The notes under the pieces are model-generated. The model did no database searches. It saw nothing but the letters and a program-made list of their open reading frames with translations, and was not told the origin of the DNA. A DNA stretch of 13,893 nt from Planctomycetota bacterium (GTDB lineage: Bacteria; Planctomycetota; Phycisphaerae; UBA1845), in the NCBI GenBank assembly GCA_022561415.1, contig JADFRH010000021.1, forward strand, positions 1 to 13,893, written 5' to 3'. Made by a program: the position numbers and the translations under genes. Shown here piece after piece: positions 6,901 through 12,630 of the stretch; position 1 is the first letter of the stretch, and every line of letters starts with the position of its first letter.

Positions 6901-7695
6901 GGAACGCTTGCGCTGGCCCGAATGAAGGTGTTCGACCACCGCATCGATCAGATGAGAGGCGAATGGTCCTACGCGTGTACGGAGCGCGGCGACGGCACGT
7001 TGGTGCTGGGTCCGGTGCGCGGCGGCATCCACGGCGGTCTGATTTCCGGCGAGGTCCGGCTCGAGTTCACGCCGGATCAGTTGGAATACAGCGTGACGAC
7101 TACCGTGCGAAACATGCGCCTCGAATCGTTCCTCGGCGCAGCCCAGAAGGCCGCAGCGCAGGCGGGAAGGCCTCCCGCGGCTCGCGGGACGGTCCACGGG
7201 CATCTGCACGTGACCGGAACGGTCGACGGGAAATCGTCACCGCGCGGAGGCGGAAGATTCGAGATCGTTGACGGCCACCTGTATCGGCTGCCGCTCATTC
7301 TCGGCATCCTGCACGTGCTCAAGCTCTCGTTGCCGGGTGAGGATGCGTTCGATGAGGCCCGGGCAGAATTCCTGGTCGTCGGGGACCGGATCGAGCTGAA
7401 AGACATCCGGCTGCACGGGGAGGCGCTGGCCCTCCAGGGGACCGGCGTGTTATTCTGGCCTGATCGCGCGGTCGATCTTAAACTCGTCGGCGTGAGCCGC
7501 GACGACTGGACCGGCGTGGTGCCGTTGTTGGCGGATCTGATCGAAGGGGCCACGAGAGAGCTCGGCACGCTGTACGTTACGGGTAAGCTTTCGAATCCGA
7601 AGATTCGGCTCGAGCCCTTCCGTGCGATCCGCGAGGAACTTCAGACGCTGTTCAAGAAGAAAAAGCCGAAACAGATTCGGCCCGTCGGATCCTGA
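3952..7695 (+). CDS. AsmA-like very large envelope protein
   Basis: This is a 1247-residue protein of the AsmA/TamB/YhdP type, bacterial relatives of bridge-like lipid carriers, anchored in the inner membrane and reaching across the periplasm. A positively charged N terminus (KRARRLR) precedes one membrane segment (about 18-40, IALLVLACMLPLAGGFAYRYY). The early RVRVGEAEWSWLPNLRLYNVTI is the AsmA N-terminal pattern. The middle is a long run of repeating beta-rich units, several with 'VxVTDLVGRSDQA' or 'GTIxIDG' character. From about residue 1083 the C-terminal AsmA-like domain follows (GHLHVTGTV, GGGRFEIVDGHLYRLPLILGILHVLKL, ALQGTGVLFWPDRAVDLKLVG). GTG 3952 is preceded by AGGGA and overlaps the previous stop. 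Three dispersed-repeat insertions lie in frame at about residues 542-561, 714-731 and 874-881. The family level is well supported; lipid transport is inference. Confidence 0.87.
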   Translation: MSESSTKPGAPRKRARRLRIALLVLACMLPLAGGFAYRYYTRPHRVRAMAEAFLQRHVNGRVRVGEAEWSWLPNLRLYNVTIDEPTDEALQSGDVEAPVFFCPEVRLELGLASMLFGRPALESIQAIEPSCVLVRDANTGRFNVQELLRLGDRGDDWMPSNLPNVELRDARIRLVDRSDEARRLVEDLTITVRARSWKDGSPGYDVTWQVEHGQRSSGHARIDLGTGRVRSVMGGLPWMNVDTVALAVNAKIDAVEAWRDVLGLTGSVRAKHFDLGGDESGKATQSVVVELRDASLSVPIGDEERGMPVDQRYLRFDRVYGEVELKSDGLVAKFSGLLHGSECDVSATIQTGGTGWPSGIGDFENLGLEAEVTITEIMLPVNDPAIAPEQARFIRNLPALAKVYADYDPHGVIDLVLSVSKPAGADQQLILKRLHVNTRGADFSAAKFPYRIHDAHGTIERRPDGEMVCALRGLGTGGTISIDGTFGKVARGHEKRVTLSAKNVPLDDAFWLALPSRFEKVRRQFAPSGRVDLEVVLTPTETTGKVGLPTDPLPGKPVSPVKKWQFRTTASLLDVSGTYDRFPYPLENLTGTIVIDGGSVTVTDLVGRSDQAIVSIDGSLVVDADGLSYLDMTIQGRAVPIDERLLAALPARARREIEAFHPQGGFDSRTSLSFNTRDRRVEQTSVVTLNGVAVRCDLFPLPITNVTGRLHITDRQAAGIPPGAPGLGFTGTETRFENLSGRFRDATFEVNGVSRRGVDGATVEVTLRGRDIRLDEQTRRWLPASVLDQIGLWDIDGPIATETVLTSDPTHPGGFSQRTRVTLAGATVSHPRLPIAATDVRGELVIDQTGLRSTKLTARYDSANVLFAFDAGEARQAGFIGDGCGVTVMSATGLTLNDSVRDLLPPRLSGAWSRINPAGRLSVYLDEVQCRRSPDGTAPQYTIRGRVELKDVSLGHEGFITRSNGTIELEGVIHDADGGTSLSGTLALARMKVFDHRIDQMRGEWSYACTERGDGTLVLGPVRGGIHGGLISGEVRLEFTPDQLEYSVTTTVRNMRLESFLGAAQKAAAQAGRPPAARGTVHGHLHVTGTVDGKSSPRGGGRFEIVDGHLYRLPLILGILHVLKLSLPGEDAFDEARAEFLVVGDRIELKDIRLHGEALALQGTGVLFWPDRAVDLKLVGVSRDDWTGVVPLLADLIEGATRELGTLYVTGKLSNPKIRLEPFRAIREELQTLFKKKKPKQIRPVGS
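5578..5633. repeat. Two short-form repeats head to head (copy D), 56 bp
   Basis: A diverged direct short form (5578-5599, 17 of 22 matches) and an inverted short form (5612-5633, 21 of 22) flank a 12-bp spacer. The arms cggcttgcc and ggcaagccg could pair as a 9-bp stem. It is read in the AsmA-like frame as TGKVGLPTDPLPGKPVSPV, so both strands' open frames are used in one insertion. Confidence 0.65.
6093..6144 (-). repeat. Long-form dispersed repeat (copy C), 52 bp
   Basis: This is the inverted long form with the perfect 16-bp palindrome ccccggcgcgccgggg in its 30-bp middle. It is nearly identical to the complement of copy A. In the AsmA-like frame it gives RQAAGIPPGAPGLGFTG, between RLHITD and a following beta strand (TRFENLSGRF). 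Confidence 0.8.
6573..6594 (-). repeat. Short-form dispersed repeat (copy F), 22 bp
   Basis: The inverted short form matches 20 of 22 positions (two changes near the end, cattgg for caccgg). It is read as RQAGFIG in the AsmA-like protein, the same frame as the copy at 6093. Confidence 0.7.
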
Positions 7696-7719
7696 GTTCT
7701 GCCCGTTGTGAAGCCGCGT

Positions 7720-8703
7720 ATGTCGAAACCGCCCCCCGACCTGGACTGTCCTCCCGCTCCGTCGCCGGCGGCAGCGATCGGTGATGCGGACGCTCCGTCC
7801 GTGTCGGCGCGCGAGACCTCGCCGTTGCCGGTCTTTCGTGCGTCCATCGGTGGTGTGCTCATGGGACTGGCTATGCTCGTGCCCGGGGTATCCGGTGGCA
7901 CGATGATCCTCGTCATGGGGCTCTACGACGATTTCATCTCCGCCATAGCTGACATCACGCGGCTGCGTTTCACGCGTCGCAACGTGGTGTTCATGGCGAT
8001 CGTAGGGGGATCGGCTGCGGTCGCTATCGCGGCGTTGGCGGGAACGCTCAGTCGTGCTGTTACGCTCCATCGCAGCTCCATGTTCGCATTGTTCATCGGT
8101 CTTACACTCGGCGGAGTGCCGCTTCTGCTGCGGATGCTTGGTCGAGCGACGGTCTCGTCCGGGGTCGGTCTTGTGTTCGGTCTCGCCTTGATGATCCTCA
8201 TCGCGGTGACCAAGAGCGAGCCGCCCGACAAAGCCTCCATACGTGAGGCCGTGGCGACCGGAAGCCTTGCAATCAAGCCTGACTACGCCACCGACGTCGG
8301 TGCAGGAGCCCTGGGCATGTCCGCGATGATCCTGCCCGGCGTGTCGGGTGCGTACATGGTGCTCGTTCTTGGGCGCTACGAGACAATTCTGGCATCGATC
8401 GCCCTGGCGAAAGACTTCGTCCTTTCGGTGGGAGAAAAAGGCGACTTGACCTTCCTGCGTATCCTGGTTCCCGTCGCCATCGGTGCCATCCTGGGCATCG
8501 TTCTGCTGAGCAATTTCCTCAAGTGGATGCTGCACCATCACGAAAAGACGACGCTTGGTGCGCTGCTGGGCATCCTGCTCGGCTCGGTGATCGGCATCTG
8601 GCCCTTCGATGCCGGCGCACAACTCGCCGACTACGCGACCGGCGGTCTGCTGGCGGTTGCAGGTCTGATCTTTACGCTATCCCTATCGCGCATCAGCGCA
8701 TAA
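7720..8703 (+). CDS. DUF368 / PopT-family polyprenyl-phosphate translocase
   Basis: DUF368 proteins, named PopT where studied, return undecaprenyl phosphate to the inner face of the cytoplasmic membrane for reuse in envelope building. The product (327 residues from ATG 7720; GTG 7708 would add four) has a Pro-rich soluble lead of about 40 residues, then two related halves. Each half bears the family's re-entrant signature: GLAMLVPGVSGGTMILVMGLYD near the N terminus and GMSAMILPGVSGAYMVLVLGRYE in the second half. About eight hydrophobic segments are visible, ending with LLAVAGLIFTLSLS. No strong ribosome binding site stands before either start. The gene follows the AsmA-like gene by 24 bases, so co-transcription is likely, with a glycosyltransferase that would use polyprenyl-phosphate sugars further upstream. 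Family assignment is sure; substrate is taken from the family. Confidence 0.9.
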   Translation: MSKPPPDLDCPPAPSPAAAIGDADAPSVSARETSPLPVFRASIGGVLMGLAMLVPGVSGGTMILVMGLYDDFISAIADITRLRFTRRNVVFMAIVGGSAAVAIAALAGTLSRAVTLHRSSMFALFIGLTLGGVPLLLRMLGRATVSSGVGLVFGLALMILIAVTKSEPPDKASIREAVATGSLAIKPDYATDVGAGALGMSAMILPGVSGAYMVLVLGRYETILASIALAKDFVLSVGEKGDLTFLRILVPVAIGAILGIVLLSNFLKWMLHHHEKTTLGALLGILLGSVIGIWPFDAGAQLADYATGGLLAVAGLIFTLSLSRISA

Positions 8704-8794
8704 GAAAACGTCAAAACGTCGGAACGTCAAAACCAAATGTTTCGACGTTTTCTCAGTTTCGACGTTTCGACGTTTTCTTCGTTTCGACGTTTTC
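8704..8794. repeat. AACGTC inverted-repeat array between convergent genes, likely two-way terminator
   Basis: Three left-hand units (gaaaacgtc, aaaacgtc, ggaacgtc; 8704-8728) face four right-hand units built on gtttcgacgttttc (8739-8752, 8756-8777 with a doubled core, 8781-8794). The left unit pairs with a right unit at 13 of 14 positions across a 21-nt loop, and T runs follow the stems on both strands. It fills the whole gap between the PopT-family stop and the rplT stop codon, whose first complementary base is its last base. Termination in both directions is inferred from placement and structure. Confidence 0.6.
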
Positions 8795-9165
8795 TAAGCG
8801 GCTGCTTCCTTGGGTTGATGTTTCTTCGCCAGCTCGACCAGTGCGTCGAAGTCCGTCGGAGCGTGGATGGCCATTTCGCTGAGCACTTTTCGATTCAGCT
8901 CGATGTTCGCCGCAGTCAGCCCGTAGATGAAACGGCTGTAGTTGATATCACGCATACGGCAAGCGGCCGTGAGGCGCGTTACCCACAACGCGCGGAAATC
9001 TCGCTTGCGTCGGCGTCGATCGCGATAGGCGTTAACGCCCGCGCGAATGACGGCCTCTTGCGCGAGACGCCACCGCTTCCCGGGCGCACCGCGATAACCG
9101 CGGACTTCTTTGAATACGCGAACTTTTTTCCGATGGCGGGCGGCGCCGTAGGTTGCTCTGGACAT
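8794..9165 (-). CDS. rplT: 50S ribosomal protein L20
   Basis: L20 binds 23S rRNA early in assembly of the large ribosomal subunit, and in studied bacteria also represses its own operon. The 123 residues show the whole family pattern: RKKVRVFKEVRGYRGAPGKRWRLA at the N terminus, a very basic helix (YRDRRRRKRDFRALWVTRL), then INYSRFIYGL and ANIELNRKVLSEMA, ending in a short Lys/Ala tail, slightly longer than the usual ~118 residues. ATG at 9165 has AGGAG about nine bases upstream. It follows rpmI after 50 bases in the usual order. The stop codon abuts the repeat array at 8704-8794. Confidence 0.98.
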   Translation of the reverse strand: MSRATYGAARHRKKVRVFKEVRGYRGAPGKRWRLAQEAVIRAGVNAYRDRRRRKRDFRALWVTRLTAACRMRDINYSRFIYGLTAANIELNRKVLSEMAIHAPTDFDALVELAKKHQPKEAAA

Positions 9166-9215
9166 CGCCGATTACTCCTGTCGCAAACGTATCGTGGGGT
9201 ACGAAGCCGGCCGGG

Positions 9216-9419
9216 TTAGCGCTTGCGGCCGCACAAAGCCGCTATGATCCGCGAGGCGAAAGCATTTTTGAGCTGGGCCCGTTGACGCAGGCCTCGGCGG
9301 CGGTTGCCGCTCTTGCCGCTCATCAGGTGCCCGGTGTTGGGGTGCCGGTGCCGGACCTTGCCTTTGGCCGAGACCCGTACGCGCTTCAGCAGCCCCTTGT
9401 GTGTCTTCATTTTCGGCAT
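9216..9419 (-). CDS. rpmI: 50S ribosomal protein L35
   Basis: This is a 67-residue basic large-subunit protein. MPKMKTHKGLLKRVRVSAKGKVRHRHPNTGHLM matches the L35 N-terminal pattern, followed by KSGNRRRGLRQRAQL. The open frame extends upstream, but the conserved MPKMKTHKG sets the start at 9419, with GGAG about 11 bases before. It lies directly upstream of rplT. In most bacteria infC precedes rpmI in this operon; here the upstream side holds repeats and a gene on the other strand, so rpmI must have its own promoter. Confidence 0.97.
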   Translation of the reverse strand: MPKMKTHKGLLKRVRVSAKGKVRHRHPNTGHLMSGKSGNRRRGLRQRAQLKNAFASRIIAALCGRKR

Positions 9420-9465
9420 CGTCGAACTCACTCCACTGCCACCCGAAAAGCGGGCAGAGCCCCGC

Positions 9466-9493
9466 ATTCTATCGACTGCTCGAAATGACGCAA
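9466..9493 (-). promoter_or_regulatory. Candidate promoter for rpmI-rplT
   Basis: Read on the minus strand: ttgcgt (9493-9488), a 16-bp spacer, then tagaat (9471-9466, 5 of 6 to TATAAT). This would start an mRNA about 40 nt before rpmI. That short leader includes a small GCGGG/CCCGC hairpin, a possible but unproven place for L20 feedback. The -35 match is weak. Confidence 0.35.
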
Positions 9494-9550
9494 CCCGACC
9501 GTTTGTCACGCTGCCGGCGCATTGAAGAGCGCCGAAGGGGCGCACTAACG

Positions 9551-9710
9551 CAGTTCAGGGCAACGCCCTGGGGATGGATCGGCGGCACAAGGGACAAGCC
9601 CTGAAAGGGGGATATACGCTTATTTCGCCCTTTCAGGGCTTGGATGTGGCGGGATCACCAAAACCCAGGGCGTTGCCCTGGGCTGAGTTATTCCGCCCTT
9701 TCAGGGAAAG
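9551..9710. repeat. Large palindromic repeat: two inverted ~65-bp units plus a partial third
   Basis: Unit 1 (about 9551-9615) runs from cagttcagggcaacgccctgg to agccctgaaaggg. Unit 2 (about 9621-9686) is its inverted copy, ending in cccagggcgttgccctgggctg. A fragment, ttccgccctttcaggg (about 9690-9705), follows. Stem aagccctgaaaggg (9596-9609) pairs perfectly with ccctttcagggctt (9628-9641), and each unit also contains the palindrome ccagggc-gt-tgccctgg or a variant. From memory this 'cagggcaacgccctgg' class recurs in planctomycete genomes; I cannot check that here. The rest of the gene-free stretch 9420-9897 shows the rpmI promoter and no credible gene. Confidence 0.75.
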
Positions 9711-9897
9711 AATCACGCCCCTTCGGATCTGGAATCGTGGCCCGTCGACGACGCTGACCCCGGACCCCAACTTGCGTAGAACAACGAGGGCTCGCGCCCT
9801 GGCTGCCGTCCTGCGTCCCTCCGGGGCTGTTCACGCACCCAACACGTCCGCCTAAACTGTCACCGGACCCGAGATGACGGTGGAGCGACGGAGCAAC

Positions 9898-10809
9898 ATG
9901 ACGGACGCAGACCAGGCCACTTCAGCGAACACCGAGCCGCCCGCCGGCGGACAAGATCGGGCGACCGAAATCGGGCAGGATCTGTATTGCCAGGGGTGCG
10001 GGTACAACCTGCGCGGGCTCACGGGGAATCGCTGCCCCGAGTGCGGGCACTCGCTCGAGACGATTCGTTCCGCTGAGCCGCGGATTCCCTGGGTCTATCG
10101 CAAAGAGCAGGGATGGTTTCGGGCGTACTGGCGAACCGTGTGGCTGGTGATGTTTCGCCAGCGGCTGTTTTGCGAGGAGATGGCCAGGCCGGTGAGCTAT
10201 GGCGACGCCCAGCGCTTTCGCTGGGTGACGATCCTGCATGTCTACGTTCCGTTTCTGATCGCGACCGTCGTCTATTGCGTGTCGGAGTCCGTGTCGCCGG
10301 CGCCGCTCGTCCGGGGAACCGCCGCGCGGATGTCGGCCGACCTTCTCCGCATGGTCATTACGGCGGTGTGGCCGATCGCCGTTATTCACGTGGCGGTACT
10401 GTTGTACCTGGCGGCCGTGACCGGCGTGCCCAGTTACTTCTTTCACCCGAAGGGGTTGCGCATCGATCTGCAGAATCGGGCGATCGCGCTGAGCTACTAT
10501 GCATCGGGAGCGCTGGCGATCTCGGCGTTTCCCGTTGCGGCGGGCGTTGCGTCCTACTTTCTCGACTCCGACAGCGACTTAAGCCTGTTTTTCGCGCTGG
10601 TGGCCGTGACGGTCCCGTTGGGGCAGCTCATTGCGTGGTTTCTGGACCTGACGCACATCTGCCGTCGCATCATGCCGCAGTTTGAGCGTCGTGTGCTGCT
10701 GATCGGGACGTGCGTGCCGCTGCTATGGCTAGCGCTGAGCGGGCTCATCTTGTTCGGAATCCCCGCGATCGCCCTCTACATCGTCGCCATCGTCGTCAGT
10801 CTCGCCTGA
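9898..10809 (+). CDS. Zinc-ribbon polytopic membrane protein, function unknown
   Basis: The product (303 residues) begins with about 28 polar residues, then a zinc ribbon YCQGCGYNLRGLTGNRCPECGHSL with Cys at 31, 34, 46 and 49. This CxxCGYNLRGL...RCPECG module is one I associate with Planctomycetota membrane proteins. After a cytoplasmic-looking linker (WVYRKEQGWFRAYWRTVW) come about five or six hydrophobic segments: WVTILHVYVPFLIATVVYC, ITAVWPIAVIHVAVLLYLAAV, YYASGALAISAFPVAAGVASYF, LFFALVAVTVPLGQLIAWF, and a final pair ending IVAIVVSLA. ATG 9898 has a GGAG a few bases upstream; ATG 9874 is in frame but weaker. The 3' end overlaps the convergent gene by 81 bp. No enzymatic motif is visible and I do not assign a function. 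Confidence 0.83.
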   Translation: MTDADQATSANTEPPAGGQDRATEIGQDLYCQGCGYNLRGLTGNRCPECGHSLETIRSAEPRIPWVYRKEQGWFRAYWRTVWLVMFRQRLFCEEMARPVSYGDAQRFRWVTILHVYVPFLIATVVYCVSESVSPAPLVRGTAARMSADLLRMVITAVWPIAVIHVAVLLYLAAVTGVPSYFFHPKGLRIDLQNRAIALSYYASGALAISAFPVAAGVASYFLDSDSDLSLFFALVAVTVPLGQLIAWFLDLTHICRRIMPQFERRVLLIGTCVPLLWLALSGLILFGIPAIALYIVAIVVSLA

Positions 10810-12315
10810 GTCGTCAGCGTCACGCCTGCGCGTCGGTCGGTCGCCGTCGAGAAAGAAAGGCCTGTCCAAACTGCTTCGATCCAGGCGTCCACTGGAGTGA
10901 ACGGTGTAGCTGCCACCATCGTCCGTCCCGTTTTCGCCGACGCTGTATAGGATGGGTTTCGGAGCATCCGGCAGGTACGCGATAGGCCGGTCGTCCGCGG
11001 CCAGCGGGTCCATCGGAACCGCCGACAAGTACTCCGGGACAAGCTCCGCAAGCGCATCAGGCCGTCGACCGTGATCGACTTCGTACAAGCGAATCGCAAG
11101 CGCGATCGCGGCCATGCGCATTTCGGCCAAGAGGCGAAAGTGTAGAAAAACTGCGCGGCCGAGAGAAGAAATGACTATACCGGATACTGGGCGCGTCAGC
11201 CGTTCTAGCGGCGACCAGTCTGACGGCTCGGGCGGAAGCGTGGTAAGAGCGGAGGGCCAGTTGGGTTTCCCCGCACCATCGACAAAAGCGGAACCGAATC
11301 GAATGCCCACGAGTGCGTCGAGCTCAATCATCGGGGTGAGCGGAAATGCAAGCACTCGCTCCAACAACGACGGCGGCGCGAAGGTCCAGGAGGCGAGAGA
11401 CCCGATCCCCGCATCACCTCGGATTATCATCTGCGCCATGTCGAGCAAGATCATGCGGTCGGCCTGCATGGCGCGGACTAGAGCGGCTTGAAGACTCGTG
11501 TCGTCGAGCAGTTCGGTGATCAGAGTGAAAACGAGTTCACGCGGCGCGGCGGTTGAACTTCCGTCGCGCTCGCGCGTTTTCGACGTAATGGCAAGCGTAG
11601 GGACGATGTGTTCGATGTCGTGAACGACAAGGGCTCGGCACGCGATGGCGACCAGGTGAGTGATGAGGAAAGGTTCGTGGTCGATGGCTTCGGAGAACCG
11701 AAATGAATCAAGCAGCGTCGTCAATGCCTCCACATCGTTGCCTCGTTCGGCATGATAGGTCGCGGTGATCGAAAGTATCTTTGACATGTGCCTGTGCATG
11801 GAAAGATTGGGAAGCAGGAAGTTGATGGCCGGACTGCGGACGCGGCCTCCCCAGTCAACTTTCTTCAGTTCGCCGGCCCGGCGGACGAGTTGAAACGCCT
11901 CGGCGTTGGCCAGAACGAATGGCTCCACTTCGTCCAAGCGCTTGCGGATCTCGGCGTACTCGCTGGCGAGCTGGTTCACGAAATCGCCCTGGGTGGGGTT
12001 GAGGTTCAGGGCCGCTTCGGCGTCGAGGTACAGCTTGGCCGCGTTCTCTTCGGGACGCATGGGGGGGGGGTCGAAGTCGGCCGGGTAGATGGGTTCGCCG
12101 GCCGCGATGATTCGGTCGATCTCGGCTTGGAGCCGCCGATTTGCCTCCCAGCCCCACCAGAGCCGCACGCCGATCAGAACGATCAGGAACGCCACCGAGA
12201 CGATGACGATGCGTTTCAGCCACCAATATCGCGGCGGAACCGGTGAGACCGGCTTGCCGGTCCCCGCGGGCTCGCTTGCGTGGGTTGCCGATTCGCAGGT
12301 GGGTAACTCAGCCAC
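10729..12315 (-). CDS. Single-pass membrane protein with pseudopilin-like C-terminal module, unknown function
   Basis: From GTG 12315 (GGAG seven bases upstream) the product has 528 residues; ATG 12375 would give 548. A short N-terminal tail containing the repeat-encoded GKPVSPVPP leads to one membrane segment (about 33-55, RIVIVSVAFLIVLIGVRLWWGW). The PADFDPPPMRPEENAAKLYLDA motif and a long, mainly helical extracytoplasmic region follow. At about 398-475 is MRMAAIALAIRLYEVDHGRRPDALAELVPEYLSAVPMDPLA...ILYSVGENGTDDGG, which resembles the C-terminal part of type II secretion pseudopilins and recurs in planctomycete proteins of unknown role. The last 33 residues are very acidic (DDSGETDDDGDDVEGD) and are the antisense of the neighbouring gene's last membrane helix. 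A run of ten C lies in the coding strand. Real gene, unknown function. Confidence 0.82.
   Translation of the reverse strand: MAELPTCESATHASEPAGTGKPVSPVPPRYWWLKRIVIVSVAFLIVLIGVRLWWGWEANRRLQAEIDRIIAAGEPIYPADFDPPPMRPEENAAKLYLDAEAALNLNPTQGDFVNQLASEYAEIRKRLDEVEPFVLANAEAFQLVRRAGELKKVDWGGRVRSPAINFLLPNLSMHRHMSKILSITATYHAERGNDVEALTTLLDSFRFSEAIDHEPFLITHLVAIACRALVVHDIEHIVPTLAITSKTRERDGSSTAAPRELVFTLITELLDDTSLQAALVRAMQADRMILLDMAQMIIRGDAGIGSLASWTFAPPSLLERVLAFPLTPMIELDALVGIRFGSAFVDGAGKPNWPSALTTLPPEPSDWSPLERLTRPVSGIVISSLGRAVFLHFRLLAEMRMAAIALAIRLYEVDHGRRPDALAELVPEYLSAVPMDPLAADDRPIAYLPDAPKPILYSVGENGTDDGGSYTVHSSGRLDRSSLDRPFFLDGDRPTRRRDADDSGETDDDGDDVEGDRGDSEQDEPAQR
12061..12070. repeat. G10/C10 homopolymer inside the minus-strand membrane gene
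   Basis: Ten consecutive G on the plus strand encode the Pro run of FDPPPMRPEE. The present length keeps the frame. A tract like this is a slippage hotspot, so it could vary between cells or be miscounted in assembly. Confidence 0.9.
12239..12260 (+). repeat. Short-form dispersed repeat (copy E), 22 bp
   Basis: It differs from the short form by one base (gagacc for gaaacc). It is read on the minus strand as GKPVSPV in the N-terminal tail of the membrane protein, the same frame and strand sense as the second half of the copy at 5578-5633. Confidence 0.75.
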
Positions 12316-12474
12316 GTAATCGCTCCGATGAATGACGGGGCCACGGCATCCGCGGGCCGTTTTCGATTCGATCATTTGCCCTCGCCGAAGGTGATCTTCC
12401 CACGAGTCGATCAGCGGCACAATTCGCCGCCTCGGCGGGAATCCGGGCGAATCTGAGTTTCGCGGGAACCGGGG

Positions 12475-12503
12475 TTGCCCGGATCGGCTTTCCAGGCTAT
12501 AAG
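12475..12503 (+). promoter_or_regulatory. Candidate sigma70-type promoter for the coiled-coil gene
   Basis: TTGCCC (12475-12480, 4 of 6) and TATAAG (12498-12503, 5 of 6) are separated by 17 bp. It lies in the divergent spacer between the minus-strand gene (start 12315) and the coiled-coil gene (start 12670), giving a leader of about 160 nt. No equally good match was seen for the minus-strand gene. Confidence 0.45.
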
Positions 12504-12509
12504 AACGTG

Positions 12510-12529
12510 TGGACCTGACGGCAGGTCCA
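12510..12529. promoter_or_regulatory. Perfect 8-bp inverted repeat at the predicted transcription start
   Basis: tggacctg (12510-12517) and caggtcca (12522-12529) flank a 4-nt loop, acgg. The dyad begins about seven bases after the predicted -10 box, so it would be either a repressor operator or a hairpin at the very 5' end of the mRNA. Confidence 0.4.
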
Positions 12530-12595
12530 TCGGCCCCATGCGCGTGCATCGGGCTCTGATGCGCGGGTGGCCGCACGGACGGCGGTCGTACCTCG

Positions 12596-12630
12596 AACCA
12601 GCCCCGGCGCGCCGGGGGCTATGCCAACCC
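12596..12630 (-). repeat. Core of the long-form dispersed repeat (copy G) in a gene leader
   Basis: It contains the perfect palindrome ccccggcgcgccgggg and 26 of 28 bases like the middle and right part of copy B when complemented. The arms are degenerate. It lies between the predicted promoter and the GTG start of the coiled-coil gene, so unlike the others it is noncoding and could fold in the leader. Confidence 0.6.

Noticed and set aside
8704..8794. CRISPR-like array
   Set aside because: The units are about 8-14 bp, occur in both orientations and have no regular unique spacers; no cas genes are nearby.
9574..9855. 93-residue plus-strand reading frame in the gap before the zinc-ribbon gene
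   Set aside because: It runs through the large palindromic repeat (PFQGLDVAGSPKPRALPWAELFRPF), lacks protein-like composition and any ribosome binding site, and is best seen as a repeat-derived frame.
12376..12576. N-terminal extension of the minus-strand membrane protein
   Set aside because: It would cross the promoter region of the divergent gene and has no protein-like features; GTG 12315 has the best ribosome binding site.
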